A stretch of DNA of 44,512 nucleotides from Hyphomicrobiales bacterium (GTDB lineage Bacteria > Pseudomonadota > Alphaproteobacteria > Rhizobiales > Rhizobiaceae): contig JAAENI010000468.1 of assembly GCA_024224595.1 (NCBI GenBank), positions 1 through 44,512 on the forward strand. Direction: 5' to 3'. Positions within the stretch are counted from its first letter, which is position 1; each line of letters starts with the position of its first letter. A model generated the notes under the pieces. That model was not told the origin of the DNA, did no database searches, and worked only from the letters and a program-made list of their open reading frames with translations. This document shows, piece by piece, positions 9,157 through 18,683 of this stretch. A program made the translations under genes and the position numbers.

Positions 9157-10488
9157 ATGCTAGGTCTTCAACAACAACTACAAGCAGTCGAACTTGGTTG
9201 GGATTTTTATATTCCTGTACTTATATTTGTCGTATTTATTGCACTCGCAATTCCCATCTGGGCGGCAATAGGTTCAGCAGTAATTGTCATGCTTTTGATG
9301 TCGGAAGTATTGCCACTTTCCCTGGTAGGTGAATCCCTGTTTGATGGCATTGATGCATTTGCCCTCACAGCCGTGCCATTGTTCATTCTGACTGGGGATG
9401 TGTTGGTTCGCACAGGACTCAGTCGAAAATTTCTGGATGTAGCCGAAGCCCTTACCTGCTTTGCCAAAGGAGGATTTGGTTCGGCCACGGTGCTGGTCTG
9501 CGGTATGTTTGCCGCGATCTCTGGTTCAGATGCGGCCGGAGCGGCAGCGGTCGGTCGCATGACCATTGCACGCCTGGTTGAAAGCGGATATCCAAGACCC
9601 TATGCCTGCGCTCTGGTAGCCGCAGGTGCATGCACTGGAGTGTTGATTCCACCCTCAATTGCCTACATTATCATTGGCCTGGTGCTTGGAGTATCCGCCT
9701 CGACTTTGTTCCTGGCAGCACTCATCCCCGGCCTAGCCATTCTGGCATCTATTCTGATCACCAATTTGATCGTCAATCGCTTTTATTCATATGAAGGTGG
9801 AGGTCAGATGACCTTTGGTGAGTGGGGAACTCGCTTGTGGCAAGCAATCCGATCCGGTTGGTACGCGTTTCTGGTACCCGGCATTATTTTCTACGGAATT
9901 TTTTCGGGTCGCCTGACACCAACCGAAGCAGGAGCCACAGCGGTTATTGTCACTATTATCATGGGCTTTATCCTGAAAACACTAAAACTGTCAGATTTTC
10001 CGGCAATGCTTGTCAGTTCTGCTAAGGTGAATGGGGTCATATTGCCAATCATAGCCTTTTCACTTCCGCTCGCCCAGACGCTTGCAGCGCTTGGTGTTCC
10101 GCAAGGTTTTGTATTTACAATCACCTCGTTCACAGAAAACCCATACATTTTGATATTGCTGATGATCGGTATTCTGATCGCGGCAGGATGCGTGATGGAG
10201 ACGACGCCCAATATTGTCATTCTGGCGCCCATTCTCAAGCCACTGGCGGATAACATTGGCATGAATGAAATTCAATTCTGCATCATGATGATTACTGCGT
10301 TAGGTGTAGGGTTTATCACCCCACCTCTTGGTTTGAATTTGTTCGTTGTGTCAGGAATATCCGGTGAATCCATCCTCAAGATTACCACACGGGTTGGACC
10401 TTTCGTTCTATGCATGTTGATCGTTGTGTTGCTTATTGCCTATATACCGACTGTCTCAACATACATGCTTCCAGACATACTTAAATAG
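9157..10488 (+). CDS. TRAP transporter large permease (DctM)
   Basis: 443 aa, multi-TM; DAFALTAVPLFILTGDVLVRTGLSRKFLDVAEAL, FAAISGSDAAGAAAVGRM motifs. Confidence 0.95.
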   Translation: MLGLQQQLQAVELGWDFYIPVLIFVVFIALAIPIWAAIGSAVIVMLLMSEVLPLSLVGESLFDGIDAFALTAVPLFILTGDVLVRTGLSRKFLDVAEALTCFAKGGFGSATVLVCGMFAAISGSDAAGAAAVGRMTIARLVESGYPRPYACALVAAGACTGVLIPPSIAYIIIGLVLGVSASTLFLAALIPGLAILASILITNLIVNRFYSYEGGGQMTFGEWGTRLWQAIRSGWYAFLVPGIIFYGIFSGRLTPTEAGATAVIVTIIMGFILKTLKLSDFPAMLVSSAKVNGVILPIIAFSLPLAQTLAALGVPQGFVFTITSFTENPYILILLMIGILIAAGCVMETTPNIVILAPILKPLADNIGMNEIQFCIMMITALGVGFITPPLGLNLFVVSGISGESILKITTRVGPFVLCMLIVVLLIAYIPTVSTYMLPDILK

Positions 10489-10499
10489 GAGAAAATCGA

Positions 10500-11807
10500 A
10501 TGCCTGTTGAATACCTGAAAAAGGCTGATCTACATTCAAAAAGTGACGCCACTGACGTAAGTGAAATAGTTCAGGGTATTTTGTCGGATATCGAAAATGG
10601 CGGAGATGAGGTTGATCTTGCTTACGCCAAGAAATTTGACAAATATGACGGCAATATTGAATTGAGCAAAGCTGAAATTGAGGCTGCCTGTGACCTGGTA
10701 CCTCAACAGCTAAAAGACGATATTCGCTTCGCCCAGGACAATGTGCGCAGGTTTGCAGAAGCACAAAAACAAACGATTGGTGACTTCGAACTTGAAATAG
10801 CGCCGGGTTTTATTGCTGGTCAAAAAAGTATTCCTGTTTCTTCAGCAGGTTGTTATGTACCAGGTGGCAGGTATTCCCATGTCGCTTCAGCGATAATGAC
10901 CGTCACTACTGCTAAAGTCGCTGGATGCGATCATATTGTCACCTGTTCACCTCCCCGCCCCGATATCGGCATTGCTCCTGCCATCATCTACGCAGCCCAT
11001 ATATCTGGAACCGACAAAATACTCGCGCTAGGTGGCGTCCAGGGTGTTGCAGCTATGGCCTTCGGCCTGTTTGGCCTGCCCAAGGCCAATATCCTTGTCG
11101 GACCGGGAAATCAGTTTGTCGCCGAAGCCAAACGTATTCTGTTTGGTCGTCTAGGCATTGACATGATTGCCGGACCAACCGACAGTTTGATATTAGCCGA
11201 TTTAACTGCCGATCCCAAAATTGTCGCGGCTGATCTGGTTGGCCAGGCCGAACATGGCTATAATTCGCCGGTCTGGCTGGTAACCAACGACCGCCCACTT
11301 GCAGAAGAGGTAATGCGCCTGGTACCGGACCTGATCGCTGACCTGCCGGAAGTCAATGGCACCAATGCCGCCGCCGCATGGAGTGATTATGCGGAAGTGA
11401 TTTTGTGCGATAATCGAGAGGAAATGGCAGCAACTTCTGATGATTATGCGCCTGAACATTTGACTGTCCAGGCACAGGATCCTCAATGGTGGCTTGAGCG
11501 TTTGAGTTGTTACGGTTCACTTTTTCTTGGTGAGGAGACGACAGTTGCTTTTGGCGACAAGGCCTCGGGAACCAATCACGTTTTACCAACATCTGGTGCC
11601 GCAAGTTATACTGGCGGTCTTTCGGTGCACAAATTCATGAAAATGGTCACGTGGCAAAAAGCCACTCGTGAAGGTTCCAAAGCTGTTGCCGAAGCTACTG
11701 CGCGCATTTCCCGCCTCGAAGGCATGGAAGGGCATGCGCGCACAGCAGATATTCGCCTGAAAAAATATTTCCCCGATCAAAAATTCGACCTTAGTTCCAA
11801 TGGCTGA
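10500..11807 (+). CDS. hpsN: HisD-like sulfopropanediol 3-dehydrogenase (HpsN-like)
   Basis: Histidinol-dehydrogenase family (AGCYVPGGRYSHVASAIMTVTTAKVAGC, GQAEHGYNSP, YAPEHLTVQ), but in an operon with TRAP genes, two 2-dehydrogenases and suyAB instead of his genes. Confidence 0.85.
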   Translation: MPVEYLKKADLHSKSDATDVSEIVQGILSDIENGGDEVDLAYAKKFDKYDGNIELSKAEIEAACDLVPQQLKDDIRFAQDNVRRFAEAQKQTIGDFELEIAPGFIAGQKSIPVSSAGCYVPGGRYSHVASAIMTVTTAKVAGCDHIVTCSPPRPDIGIAPAIIYAAHISGTDKILALGGVQGVAAMAFGLFGLPKANILVGPGNQFVAEAKRILFGRLGIDMIAGPTDSLILADLTADPKIVAADLVGQAEHGYNSPVWLVTNDRPLAEEVMRLVPDLIADLPEVNGTNAAAAWSDYAEVILCDNREEMAATSDDYAPEHLTVQAQDPQWWLERLSCYGSLFLGEETTVAFGDKASGTNHVLPTSGAASYTGGLSVHKFMKMVTWQKATREGSKAVAEATARISRLEGMEGHARTADIRLKKYFPDQKFDLSSNG

Positions 11808-12576
11808 ACCAATTTTATCCAATTCCAATAACTTGTTCGCCCTTGCGGGCAAAACTGCGTGTGTGACCGGAGCCAGTTCAGGTCTGGGTCGTCATGCCGC
11901 AACTTTTCTTGCCCTCAACGGAGCGCGCGTGATTGGTGTCGCGCGTCGTGAACAGGAACTAAAAAACTGGCAGTCATCTATATCTGCTGACACCCACATC
12001 GTAGTAGCTGACCTGTCAAAGCGCAACAACCTGAAACAAACTGTCGACGCCGTCGACCAGGCATTCGGCCCACCCGATATCCTGATCAATGCTGCGGGTA
12101 TCAATACCAGACAGACCGCTGGCGATGTGACTGATGAAGGCTGGAATTTAACAATCGATCTCAATTTGTCTGCCCCGTTTTTTCTGGCCCAGCATTTTGC
12201 TAGGGAAATGAAAAACAGGGAATGGGGCCGTATTGTGAACTTTGCATCTTTGCAAAGTTTTCGCGCCTTTCCCGGCGGTATCGCCTATGGAGCCAGCAAG
12301 GCGGGGATTGTCCAATTGACCCGCGCGATGGCTGAAGCCTGGTCACCCTTTGGTGTCAATGCCAATGCTATTGCCCCGGGATTTTTTAAAACCGAACTGA
12401 CATCGGCCGTATTCGATGACCCTGATAGAGCTGCTCGCAATGCAGCCCAAACTTGTTGCGGAAGGAATGGAGTTGTTGGGGACCTGGACGGCCCTCTTCA
12501 ATTTTTGTGTTCGGATGCCTCCGCCTATGTCACAGGTCAAATACTCAGTGTTGATGGAGGCTATACAGCAAAATGA
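11800..12576 (+). CDS. hpsO: SDR oxidoreductase, putative DHPS 2-dehydrogenase (HpsO-like)
   Basis: Rossmann TGASSGLGRHAA, catalytic YGASKAG, VDGGYTAK C-terminus; overlaps hpsN stop. Confidence 0.7.
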   Translation: MAEPILSNSNNLFALAGKTACVTGASSGLGRHAATFLALNGARVIGVARREQELKNWQSSISADTHIVVADLSKRNNLKQTVDAVDQAFGPPDILINAAGINTRQTAGDVTDEGWNLTIDLNLSAPFFLAQHFAREMKNREWGRIVNFASLQSFRAFPGGIAYGASKAGIVQLTRAMAEAWSPFGVNANAIAPGFFKTELTSAVFDDPDRAARNAAQTCCGRNGVVGDLDGPLQFLCSDASAYVTGQILSVDGGYTAK

Positions 12577-13562
12577 AAGCACTTATCTATACTGGCCCCC
12601 AAAGTCTGGCTTATGGCGAAGCTGACAAACCTCAACCCGGGGAAAATGAACACCTGATCAAAATCGACAGTGTCGGGATCTGCGGATCAGATATGCACGC
12701 TTTCTTGGGTCATGATGACAGGCGCCCTGCCCCGTTGATCCTTGGACATGAAGTTGCAGGCACTATTGAAGGTGGTGATAACGACGGATGTCGGGTAACG
12801 GTCAATCCACTTGTTACCTGTGGCCACTGCCAAGCCTGCACATCCGCACGTGATAATTTGTGCCCTGACCGACAAATCATTTCCATGCCACCGCGTGAAG
12901 GTGGATTTGCGCAGTATGTTACAATTCCTGCTTCAAATATTGTGCATGTACCCAATTCGTTCTCACTGGAAAAAGCAAGCTTGGCAGAACCAGTTGCATG
13001 TGGCTGGCATGCGGTACGCCTGGCTCAATCTGCACTTAACAGGGATATGTCAAACATATGTGCGATCATTATTGGCGGTGGTGCAATAGGAGTTGGGGCA
13101 GCTTTGTCACTGGCCTGTGTTGGCGTTAAAGATATCAATATTCTGGAACCCAACGAAAACCGTCGACGATTCATTTCTGCAACAACAGGCCTGCCGGTCA
13201 TCAAACCGGAGGATTGGAAGAATTCGAACACTGCTGATCTGGTTATTGACGCTGTAGGATTGGAACAAACCCGAAAATCTGCCTGCAAGATAGTTATGCC
13301 GGGCGGTGTCATTGCACATATCGGTCTTGGCTCGCCGGAAGGCGGCCTTGATATCCGGCGCATGACCCTTCAGGAAATTACTTTCTTTGGAACATATACC
13401 TATACCGCTGAAGACTTTCGGGCCACCGCTGAGGCGATGTTCCAAAACAAACTCGGTTCGCTGGACTGGTACGAAACACGTCCTCTCTCCCAAGGTGCGG
13501 TTGCTTTTGTTGACATCCTGCAAGGCACTGTCCCGGCATCTAAAATTATTCTCAAACCCTGA
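12573..13562 (+). CDS. hpsP: zinc-dependent alcohol dehydrogenase, putative DHPS 2-dehydrogenase (HpsP-like)
   Basis: MDR family: GICGSDMHAFLG, GHEVAGTI, CGHCQACTSARDNLC structural-Zn motif; overlaps SDR stop. Confidence 0.7.
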   Translation: MKALIYTGPQSLAYGEADKPQPGENEHLIKIDSVGICGSDMHAFLGHDDRRPAPLILGHEVAGTIEGGDNDGCRVTVNPLVTCGHCQACTSARDNLCPDRQIISMPPREGGFAQYVTIPASNIVHVPNSFSLEKASLAEPVACGWHAVRLAQSALNRDMSNICAIIIGGGAIGVGAALSLACVGVKDINILEPNENRRRFISATTGLPVIKPEDWKNSNTADLVIDAVGLEQTRKSACKIVMPGGVIAHIGLGSPEGGLDIRRMTLQEITFFGTYTYTAEDFRATAEAMFQNKLGSLDWYETRPLSQGAVAFVDILQGTVPASKIILKP

Positions 13563-13576
13563 CACAAGGAATTAAG

Positions 13577-13867
13577 ATGACTGAAATACCTCACCTTCTG
13601 GTCCATGACCACGACGATAGCGTTGGCGTTGTTGTGATCGAAGGACTCCTGGCCAACACTGATATGCTGGTCTGCGTAACACACGACAATTCCACATTTC
13701 GCCTGACATGCAGTGAAGATGTGCCGATTGGCCATAAAGTGGCTCTCAAAGATATGAAAGCGGGCGATACGGTTTTCAAATACGGAGAGGATATTGGCAT
13801 AATGAAAGCCGACGTCAAAAAAGGCGAACATTTACACATTCAAAATTGCAAAACAAAACGCTGGTAA
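13577..13867 (+). CDS. suyA: (2R)-sulfolactate sulfo-lyase subunit alpha (SAF domain)
   Basis: 96-aa SAF/UxaA-N protein ([20 protein letters not shown]...[21 protein letters not shown]) directly before suyB. Confidence 0.85.
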   Translation: MTEIPHLLVHDHDDSVGVVVIEGLLANTDMLVCVTHDNSTFRLTCSEDVPIGHKVALKDMKAGDTVFKYGEDIGIMKADVKKGEHLHIQNCKTKRW

Positions 13868-13878
13868 GGTACACCGAT

Positions 13879-15057
13879 ATGACTGACTTTTCAAAAATTA
13901 CAATCCAGGGTTATCGGCGTGAAAATGACCGTGTTGGCGTTCGCAACCACGTGTTGATCCTGCCGCTGGATGATATATCAAATGCTGCTTGTGAAGCGGT
14001 GGCAAATAACATCAAAGGAACGATGGCGATTCCCCATGCCTATGGCCGTCTTCAGTTTGGTGAAGATCTGGATATCCATTTCCGCACTATCATCGGCACC
14101 GGCGCCAATCCAAATGTTGCAGCGGTGGTGGTAATTGGTATTGAGCCGGGCTGGACCAAAAAAGTTGTCGACGGCATCGCTTTGACCGGTAAACCCGTTG
14201 TTGGATTTTCGATTGAACAAAATGGCGACCTGAAAACCATAATGGATGCCTCACGCGCCGCCAAGGACATGGTCCATTTCGCTTCTGAACTGCAACGCGA
14301 AGAATGCTCAATCACTGATTTGTGGATTTCAACCAAATGTGGTGAATCCGATACAACAACCGGGCTTGGCTCCTGCCCTACCGTCGGCAATATGTATGAC
14401 AAATTACTGCCCCATGGAATCTATGGTTGTTTTGGTGAAACTTCCGAAATCACAGGTGCCGAACACATTTGCCAGAAACGAGCAATCAATGAAGAAGTTG
14501 GTGAACGCTGGCACAAAATGTGGAAAGCCTATCAGGATGATGTAATTTTCGCGCACCAAACCGATGATTTGTCAGATAGTCAGCCAACCAAAGGTAACAT
14601 TGAAGGCGGATTGACCACAATTGAGGAAAAAGCTCTCGGTAACCTGGAAAAAATTGGCCGCACGTCCCAGTTCATTGATATTCTTGAACCTGCCGAAGCG
14701 CCTGAATCGGGTAAAGGATTGTACTTCATGGACAGTTCATCAGCAGCGGCGGAATGCGTGACTTTGATGGCGGCCGGTGGATATGTATTACATACATTCC
14801 CAACCGGTCAGGGCAATGTCATTGGTAATCCCATCGTACCGGTTATCAAGATCACGGCAAATCCACGTACAATTCGTACGATGAGTGAACATGTCGATGT
14901 TGATGTATCGGGTATTTTACGACGTGACATGACCATAGACCAGGCCGGTGATGAGCTGATAGAAATGATCCGCCGCACTTCGAACGGTCGTAACACCGCT
15001 TCAGAAGCGCTCGGTCATCGGGAATTTTCGATGACCAAAATGTATCGAAGCGCTTGA
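13879..15057 (+). CDS. suyB: (2R)-sulfolactate sulfo-lyase subunit beta (UxaA/GarD C-terminal family)
   Basis: [61 protein letters not shown]; paired with separate SAF subunit and hps genes. Start set at MTDFSK (13879); the track ORF opens at 13846. Confidence 0.85.
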   Translation: MTDFSKITIQGYRRENDRVGVRNHVLILPLDDISNAACEAVANNIKGTMAIPHAYGRLQFGEDLDIHFRTIIGTGANPNVAAVVVIGIEPGWTKKVVDGIALTGKPVVGFSIEQNGDLKTIMDASRAAKDMVHFASELQREECSITDLWISTKCGESDTTTGLGSCPTVGNMYDKLLPHGIYGCFGETSEITGAEHICQKRAINEEVGERWHKMWKAYQDDVIFAHQTDDLSDSQPTKGNIEGGLTTIEEKALGNLEKIGRTSQFIDILEPAEAPESGKGLYFMDSSSAAAECVTLMAAGGYVLHTFPTGQGNVIGNPIVPVIKITANPRTIRTMSEHVDVDVSGILRRDMTIDQAGDELIEMIRRTSNGRNTASEALGHREFSMTKMYRSA

Positions 15058-15064
15058 ATTTGGT

Positions 15065-15088
15065 CGGGCGGTGCCCCCTCACCGCCCG
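15065..15088 (+). terminator. Putative terminator of the hps-suy operon
   Basis: CGGGCGGTG-ccccct-CACCGCCCG stem-loop 8 bp after the suyB stop, then cctttc. Confidence 0.65.
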
Positions 15089-15360
15089 CCTTTCAAATAC
15101 ACCAGCTGGCGCTTGTAGAACACGCATTGAGATGAGACGCAAATCATCACGCGAAGTCTTTGAATTGCCAACTTACCCCGCATGCCAATGGGCAATAACA
15201 GAACATCCTGACATTGAGAATCCATTGAATTCATCCAATAGTCGCCAATCGCGAATACATTCCTTTCGGTTGTCATCCAAATATTAACGCAAATGTGGGC
15301 TGATTTCATTATCAACAATTATGATCTTGAAATCTGATAAGTCGTTTTGCCTCGATTATT

Positions 15361-15646
15361 AAGAGTCTGTTCAATAATACACAACAGGGTTTGATTTTGC
15401 TTAAATTGTTCAATACCAAGGATATTTTCACAGCTCAGGGTGGTGCCCTTTGCAAGAGAATATTCGCCGATAGTGGGCAATTTGTGCAAAACCCCCATAT
15501 GCAAAACCTAATGGGCGGGCCATATTTTGGTGCTTGTTGGGACAAATCAAGTTTGAAGGCAACCAGCCTGCGGCACTTGATTTGTCCCAATGATCCCTGA
15601 AAATATGACCCGTCAAACCCTGTTGTGTAATCTTGAACAGACTCTT
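15361..15646. repeat. ~288-bp inverted-repeat element (MITE-like) carrying a central long hairpin
   Basis: Arms agagtctgttcaataatacacaacagggtttga (15362-15394) and the reverse complement of tcaaaccctgttgtgtaatcttgaacagactct (15613-15645), 31/33 identical. Internal palindrome gggccatattttggtgcttgttgggacaaatcaagt / acttgatttgtcccaatgatccctgaaaatatgaccc. Confidence 0.85.
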
Positions 15647-15867
15647 AGTGTCTGACAATTGAACAAAAAGCCTGCGTCAGCAAGAATATTATCAGTTTCC
15701 ATGTCTTCATCCTGAACATTTGATCCGTTATAATTTCGAATGACTAACATATCTGTCAATTATTCAACATTTGCAATCGGTGCGACCACTAGACTGCTGA
15801 TAAAGACAGCCAAAAGGGGTGTGAGCTGCATCGAATGAATAAGCAACAAAGTGTGGATGTTTTGAAC

Positions 15868-16977
15868 TCATTCAAGGATCAGCATTTCAAGGACTTTTTC
15901 TGACGAGCCAATAAAATTCAATCCACGTTCACCAGCAAGTGCATTCGTCAACATGCCCTGCCATTCATCTTTTTGAACACCATAAGATGAAGCTCTTGTG
16001 GAGACTCCTAAACCCGCCAGGAATTGCTCAAGGTTATTTACTCCGGTATCAAGATCAGGACCGAATATGCGTTTCAGATTTTGGTCGCATGCGCTGTCTT
16101 GTCCAATAACGCTAGCCATTATCTTTGGCAGGCTGAATGAGCATGCGAGACCATGGATGATACCATATTTGAGTGTGATGGGATAAGACAGGGAATGGGC
16201 AAGGGCGGTTTTGGTGTTAGAAAATGCTAACCCTGCAAATAGACAGGCTTTGGAAATGCGCGTTCTTAGACCTATATTTTCCAAGTCATCGACAAGTAGC
16301 GGCAGAGCTGAAATCACCTGCGATGCGGCATAGACTGCATAATTGGAGGAAACCGGGTTGGCATTGCGATTCCACAGGCTTTCGAGTGAATGGGACAAAG
16401 CATCAAGTGCTGTGTATATCGTCATTTGCCGTGGCAGACTGCGGGTCAGAGCGGGATCGATCACCGCATGGGTTGGATATAAAGAAGGTCGGGCAAGAGA
16501 ATATTTTTTTTGTGATTTTCCATCCCATACTGTTGCCCAGCGGGTGACTTCGCTGCCGGTGCCTGCCGTGGTTGGCACGGCAATGATCGGGTAGGAAGCC
16601 AGCCGGGTTTCATTTTCGCCGGTTTCAAGAAACTGCTGAACTGGTTCGAACCCCTTGTCAGTAGACGCCAGAACTTTAGCTGTATCAATTACTGAACCAC
16701 CACCCAGCGCAATGATAACCGTGTCTGCGGAAACGGAGTTGGCAAAGGTTTGGCAGTTGTCCCGCAGTGTTTCAAAATCAGGGTTTGGTGTAATATTGTT
16801 GATAACAGATTGTGGTTCGCCAATGCTGGATATCAGGCTTGCTGCAAGCTCGCTGAAATATTTCTCGTCATAAGTGACCAGACAACAGGGTCTGCCTGCA
16901 ACGATACCAGCGATTGCATTTAATGCACCTATTCCAAAAGTAATATTTACCGGATTTTCAAACGTCCACATTTTCAT
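15868..16977 (-). CDS. iron-containing alcohol dehydrogenase, phosphonoacetaldehyde reductase (PhpC)-like
   Basis: MWTFENPVNITFGIGALN N-terminus, GGGSVIDTAK, PTTAGTGSEVT, ALDALSHSLESLWNRNANPVSSNYA; resembles PhpC-type Fe-ADH. Start ambiguous (ORF open to 17031). Confidence 0.7.
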   Translation of the reverse strand: MKMWTFENPVNITFGIGALNAIAGIVAGRPCCLVTYDEKYFSELAASLISSIGEPQSVINNITPNPDFETLRDNCQTFANSVSADTVIIALGGGSVIDTAKVLASTDKGFEPVQQFLETGENETRLASYPIIAVPTTAGTGSEVTRWATVWDGKSQKKYSLARPSLYPTHAVIDPALTRSLPRQMTIYTALDALSHSLESLWNRNANPVSSNYAVYAASQVISALPLLVDDLENIGLRTRISKACLFAGLAFSNTKTALAHSLSYPITLKYGIIHGLACSFSLPKIMASVIGQDSACDQNLKRIFGPDLDTGVNNLEQFLAGLGVSTRASSYGVQKDEWQGMLTNALAGERGLNFIGSSEKVLEMLILE

Positions 16978-17424
16978 TGCAGGTGCAAATTCTCCTGTTC
17001 CATTTTCAGTTCCGGTTTCCCTGGCCGACAATGCTAATTACCGGATAATCTATGTGCATGAACGCAATGGAGAGATCCATTGACGGAAAGTTTTCATACA
17101 ATTTATCTTTCTACAAATATAACAAAAAGAACAGGTTCAATTTGAATAATAATTGCCGCATTTACAACACGGGTCTTCTCATGTAGCCCCCAAACAGGGG
17201 AGGCGTTCTGCATTTGGGCAAGTCTTGTGGGCTGAAATAGTTTTTGACAGCGGATTAATACTATGAGGATTATTGATGTTGGGGTAGCGGGATGAATAAA
17301 ACCTGACTGCCATTTTAATCATAGACTTTATTGTTTGTCACCACGAGTGAAAGCCTGCTTTCAAACCGCTCGTAGTTGAATTGATCGACGAGTAATGACT
17401 GGTTTGGAAGAGGGAGTTTGAAAT

Positions 17425-17672
17425 TTGTGTGGAATTGCCGGTATCATTAGAATTGATGGTGGAGAATCTATCCCGCGTGATGTTGTGAAATACATGACAG
17501 ACGCGATTGTTCATCGTGGGCCTGATGATGAAGGCTTTTTTGAAGTACCTGGGTTATGTCTTGGCTCGCGACGACTTTCTATCATCGACCTTCACAATGG
17601 GACACAACCGGTAGCAAATGAAAAGCAAACGGTTCACGCTGTATTTAATGGTGAACTATTTGATTACCCTGA
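17425..17672 (+). pseudogene. asparagine synthase (AsnB) N-terminal fragment, truncated
   Basis: TTG start then CGIAGIIRIDGG...IVHRGPDDEGFF...GSRRLSIIDLHNGTQPVANE...AVFNGELFDYPE, then loss of homology; synthetase domain absent. Confidence 0.85.
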
Positions 17673-18334
17673 ACGCAGGCTTCAACTGCAGCAATGGCGG
17701 AGGCTGCCGCCGCGACATCCATGGTAAATGGCAGGTTCATGCTGACAAATGCGATATCGATGTTGGAAAGCGCACGCATCTCGGCGATGTCTTCGGTATC
17801 ACCGGAAATATAAATACGAAAATCACTGATGTTGAGCATATAACCATTGTCGCGCCCTTTGGGATGAAATTTTTCCCGGCCAGCAGTAAAATTATATGCG
17901 GGGATTGCATCGATATTGATACCCAATGATGAAGTTGAGGCACCGTTTGCTATTTTTGATGCCCTGGATTTCAGGTTTGCAGATAATTTGTCGAATACAG
18001 TCGGGTTGGTGATAATTCTGGTCTTGTTAGCCACCAGACCATTGAGCGTTTCCTCTTTGTAGTGGTCGACATGATGGTGGGTGATCAGGAGCAGGTCGGG
18101 GCGCGGATATTTCGCGTATGCTTCGACTTTCCCTACAGGATCACAATAAATTACACCTGCAGGTGTTTCCATAACAAAAGAGGCATGGCTCACCGGATGA
18201 ACAGTGATTGTGCCGGCACTGGTGGTGAATTCATCTTGCGAATGGCTGGCAGCACGCGCAGCAAAAGGCAGAACGAATGTCATTCCCGCTGCGGCGGTTG
18301 ATGTGGCGATAAATCGGCGTCGCGTTTGCGGCAT
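17672..18334 (-). pseudogene. Tat-exported MBL-fold metal-dependent hydrolase, C-terminally truncated
   Basis: MPQTRRRFIATSTAAAGMTF Tat leader; LLITHHHVDHYKEET; ISGDTEDIAEM; ends at AAVEA and then runs antisense into the asnB fragment. Confidence 0.75.
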
Positions 18335-18422
18335 TGTATGCTCCTTGTTGGTGTGATGTTGAAAACAGTACAATATTCGAGCAATAATTGGGTAATTTCA
18401 CAAATTTTGGACATAAACTTCA

Positions 18423-18455
18423 AGAGTCTGTTCAAGAATACACAACAGGGTTTGA
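18423..18455 (+). repeat. Repeat arm (same family as element at 15.36 kb)
   Basis: agagtctgttcaagaatacacaacagggtttga. Confidence 0.85.
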
Positions 18456-18632
18456 GTATTCGTAAGCCTGTGTCGATGATACTGGTATATCTCGTGTGTG
18501 TTTTGTTCGATATTGGAGTAAATCAGGAAATTATTCATTGAATATTTGATTATGGCCCAAGAGACTATTATCCTTATTCCCGCGCCAATTGATGTTTTCG
18601 TGACGGTCAAGTTGCGCGCTGTTTGAAGCAAT

Positions 18633-18648
18633 ATTAAACCGGTTTAAT
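18633..18648. promoter_or_regulatory. Perfect 16-bp operator-like palindrome upstream of the PhyH gene
   Basis: ATTAAACCGGTTTAAT, central CG as in LacI-family operators, 36 bp from the ATG. Confidence 0.7.
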
Positions 18649-18683
18649 CAACCCTAACTTGAGTATTACAAAGAAGAATTGCC

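Noticed and set aside
10500-11807. Annotation as histidinol dehydrogenase (hisD) of histidine biosynthesis
   Set aside because: No his genes nearby; operon context with TRAP, two 2-dehydrogenases and suyAB fits HpsN, a known HisD paralogue.
13577-15057. Altronate/galactarate dehydratase (UxaA/GarD)
   Set aside because: Split SAF and catalytic subunits located after hps-type dehydrogenases favour SuyAB; sequence alone from the family would be ambiguous.
15391-15658. ORFs on both strands at 15.4-15.66 kb
   Set aside because: Coincide with the inverted-repeat element and its central palindrome, not genes.
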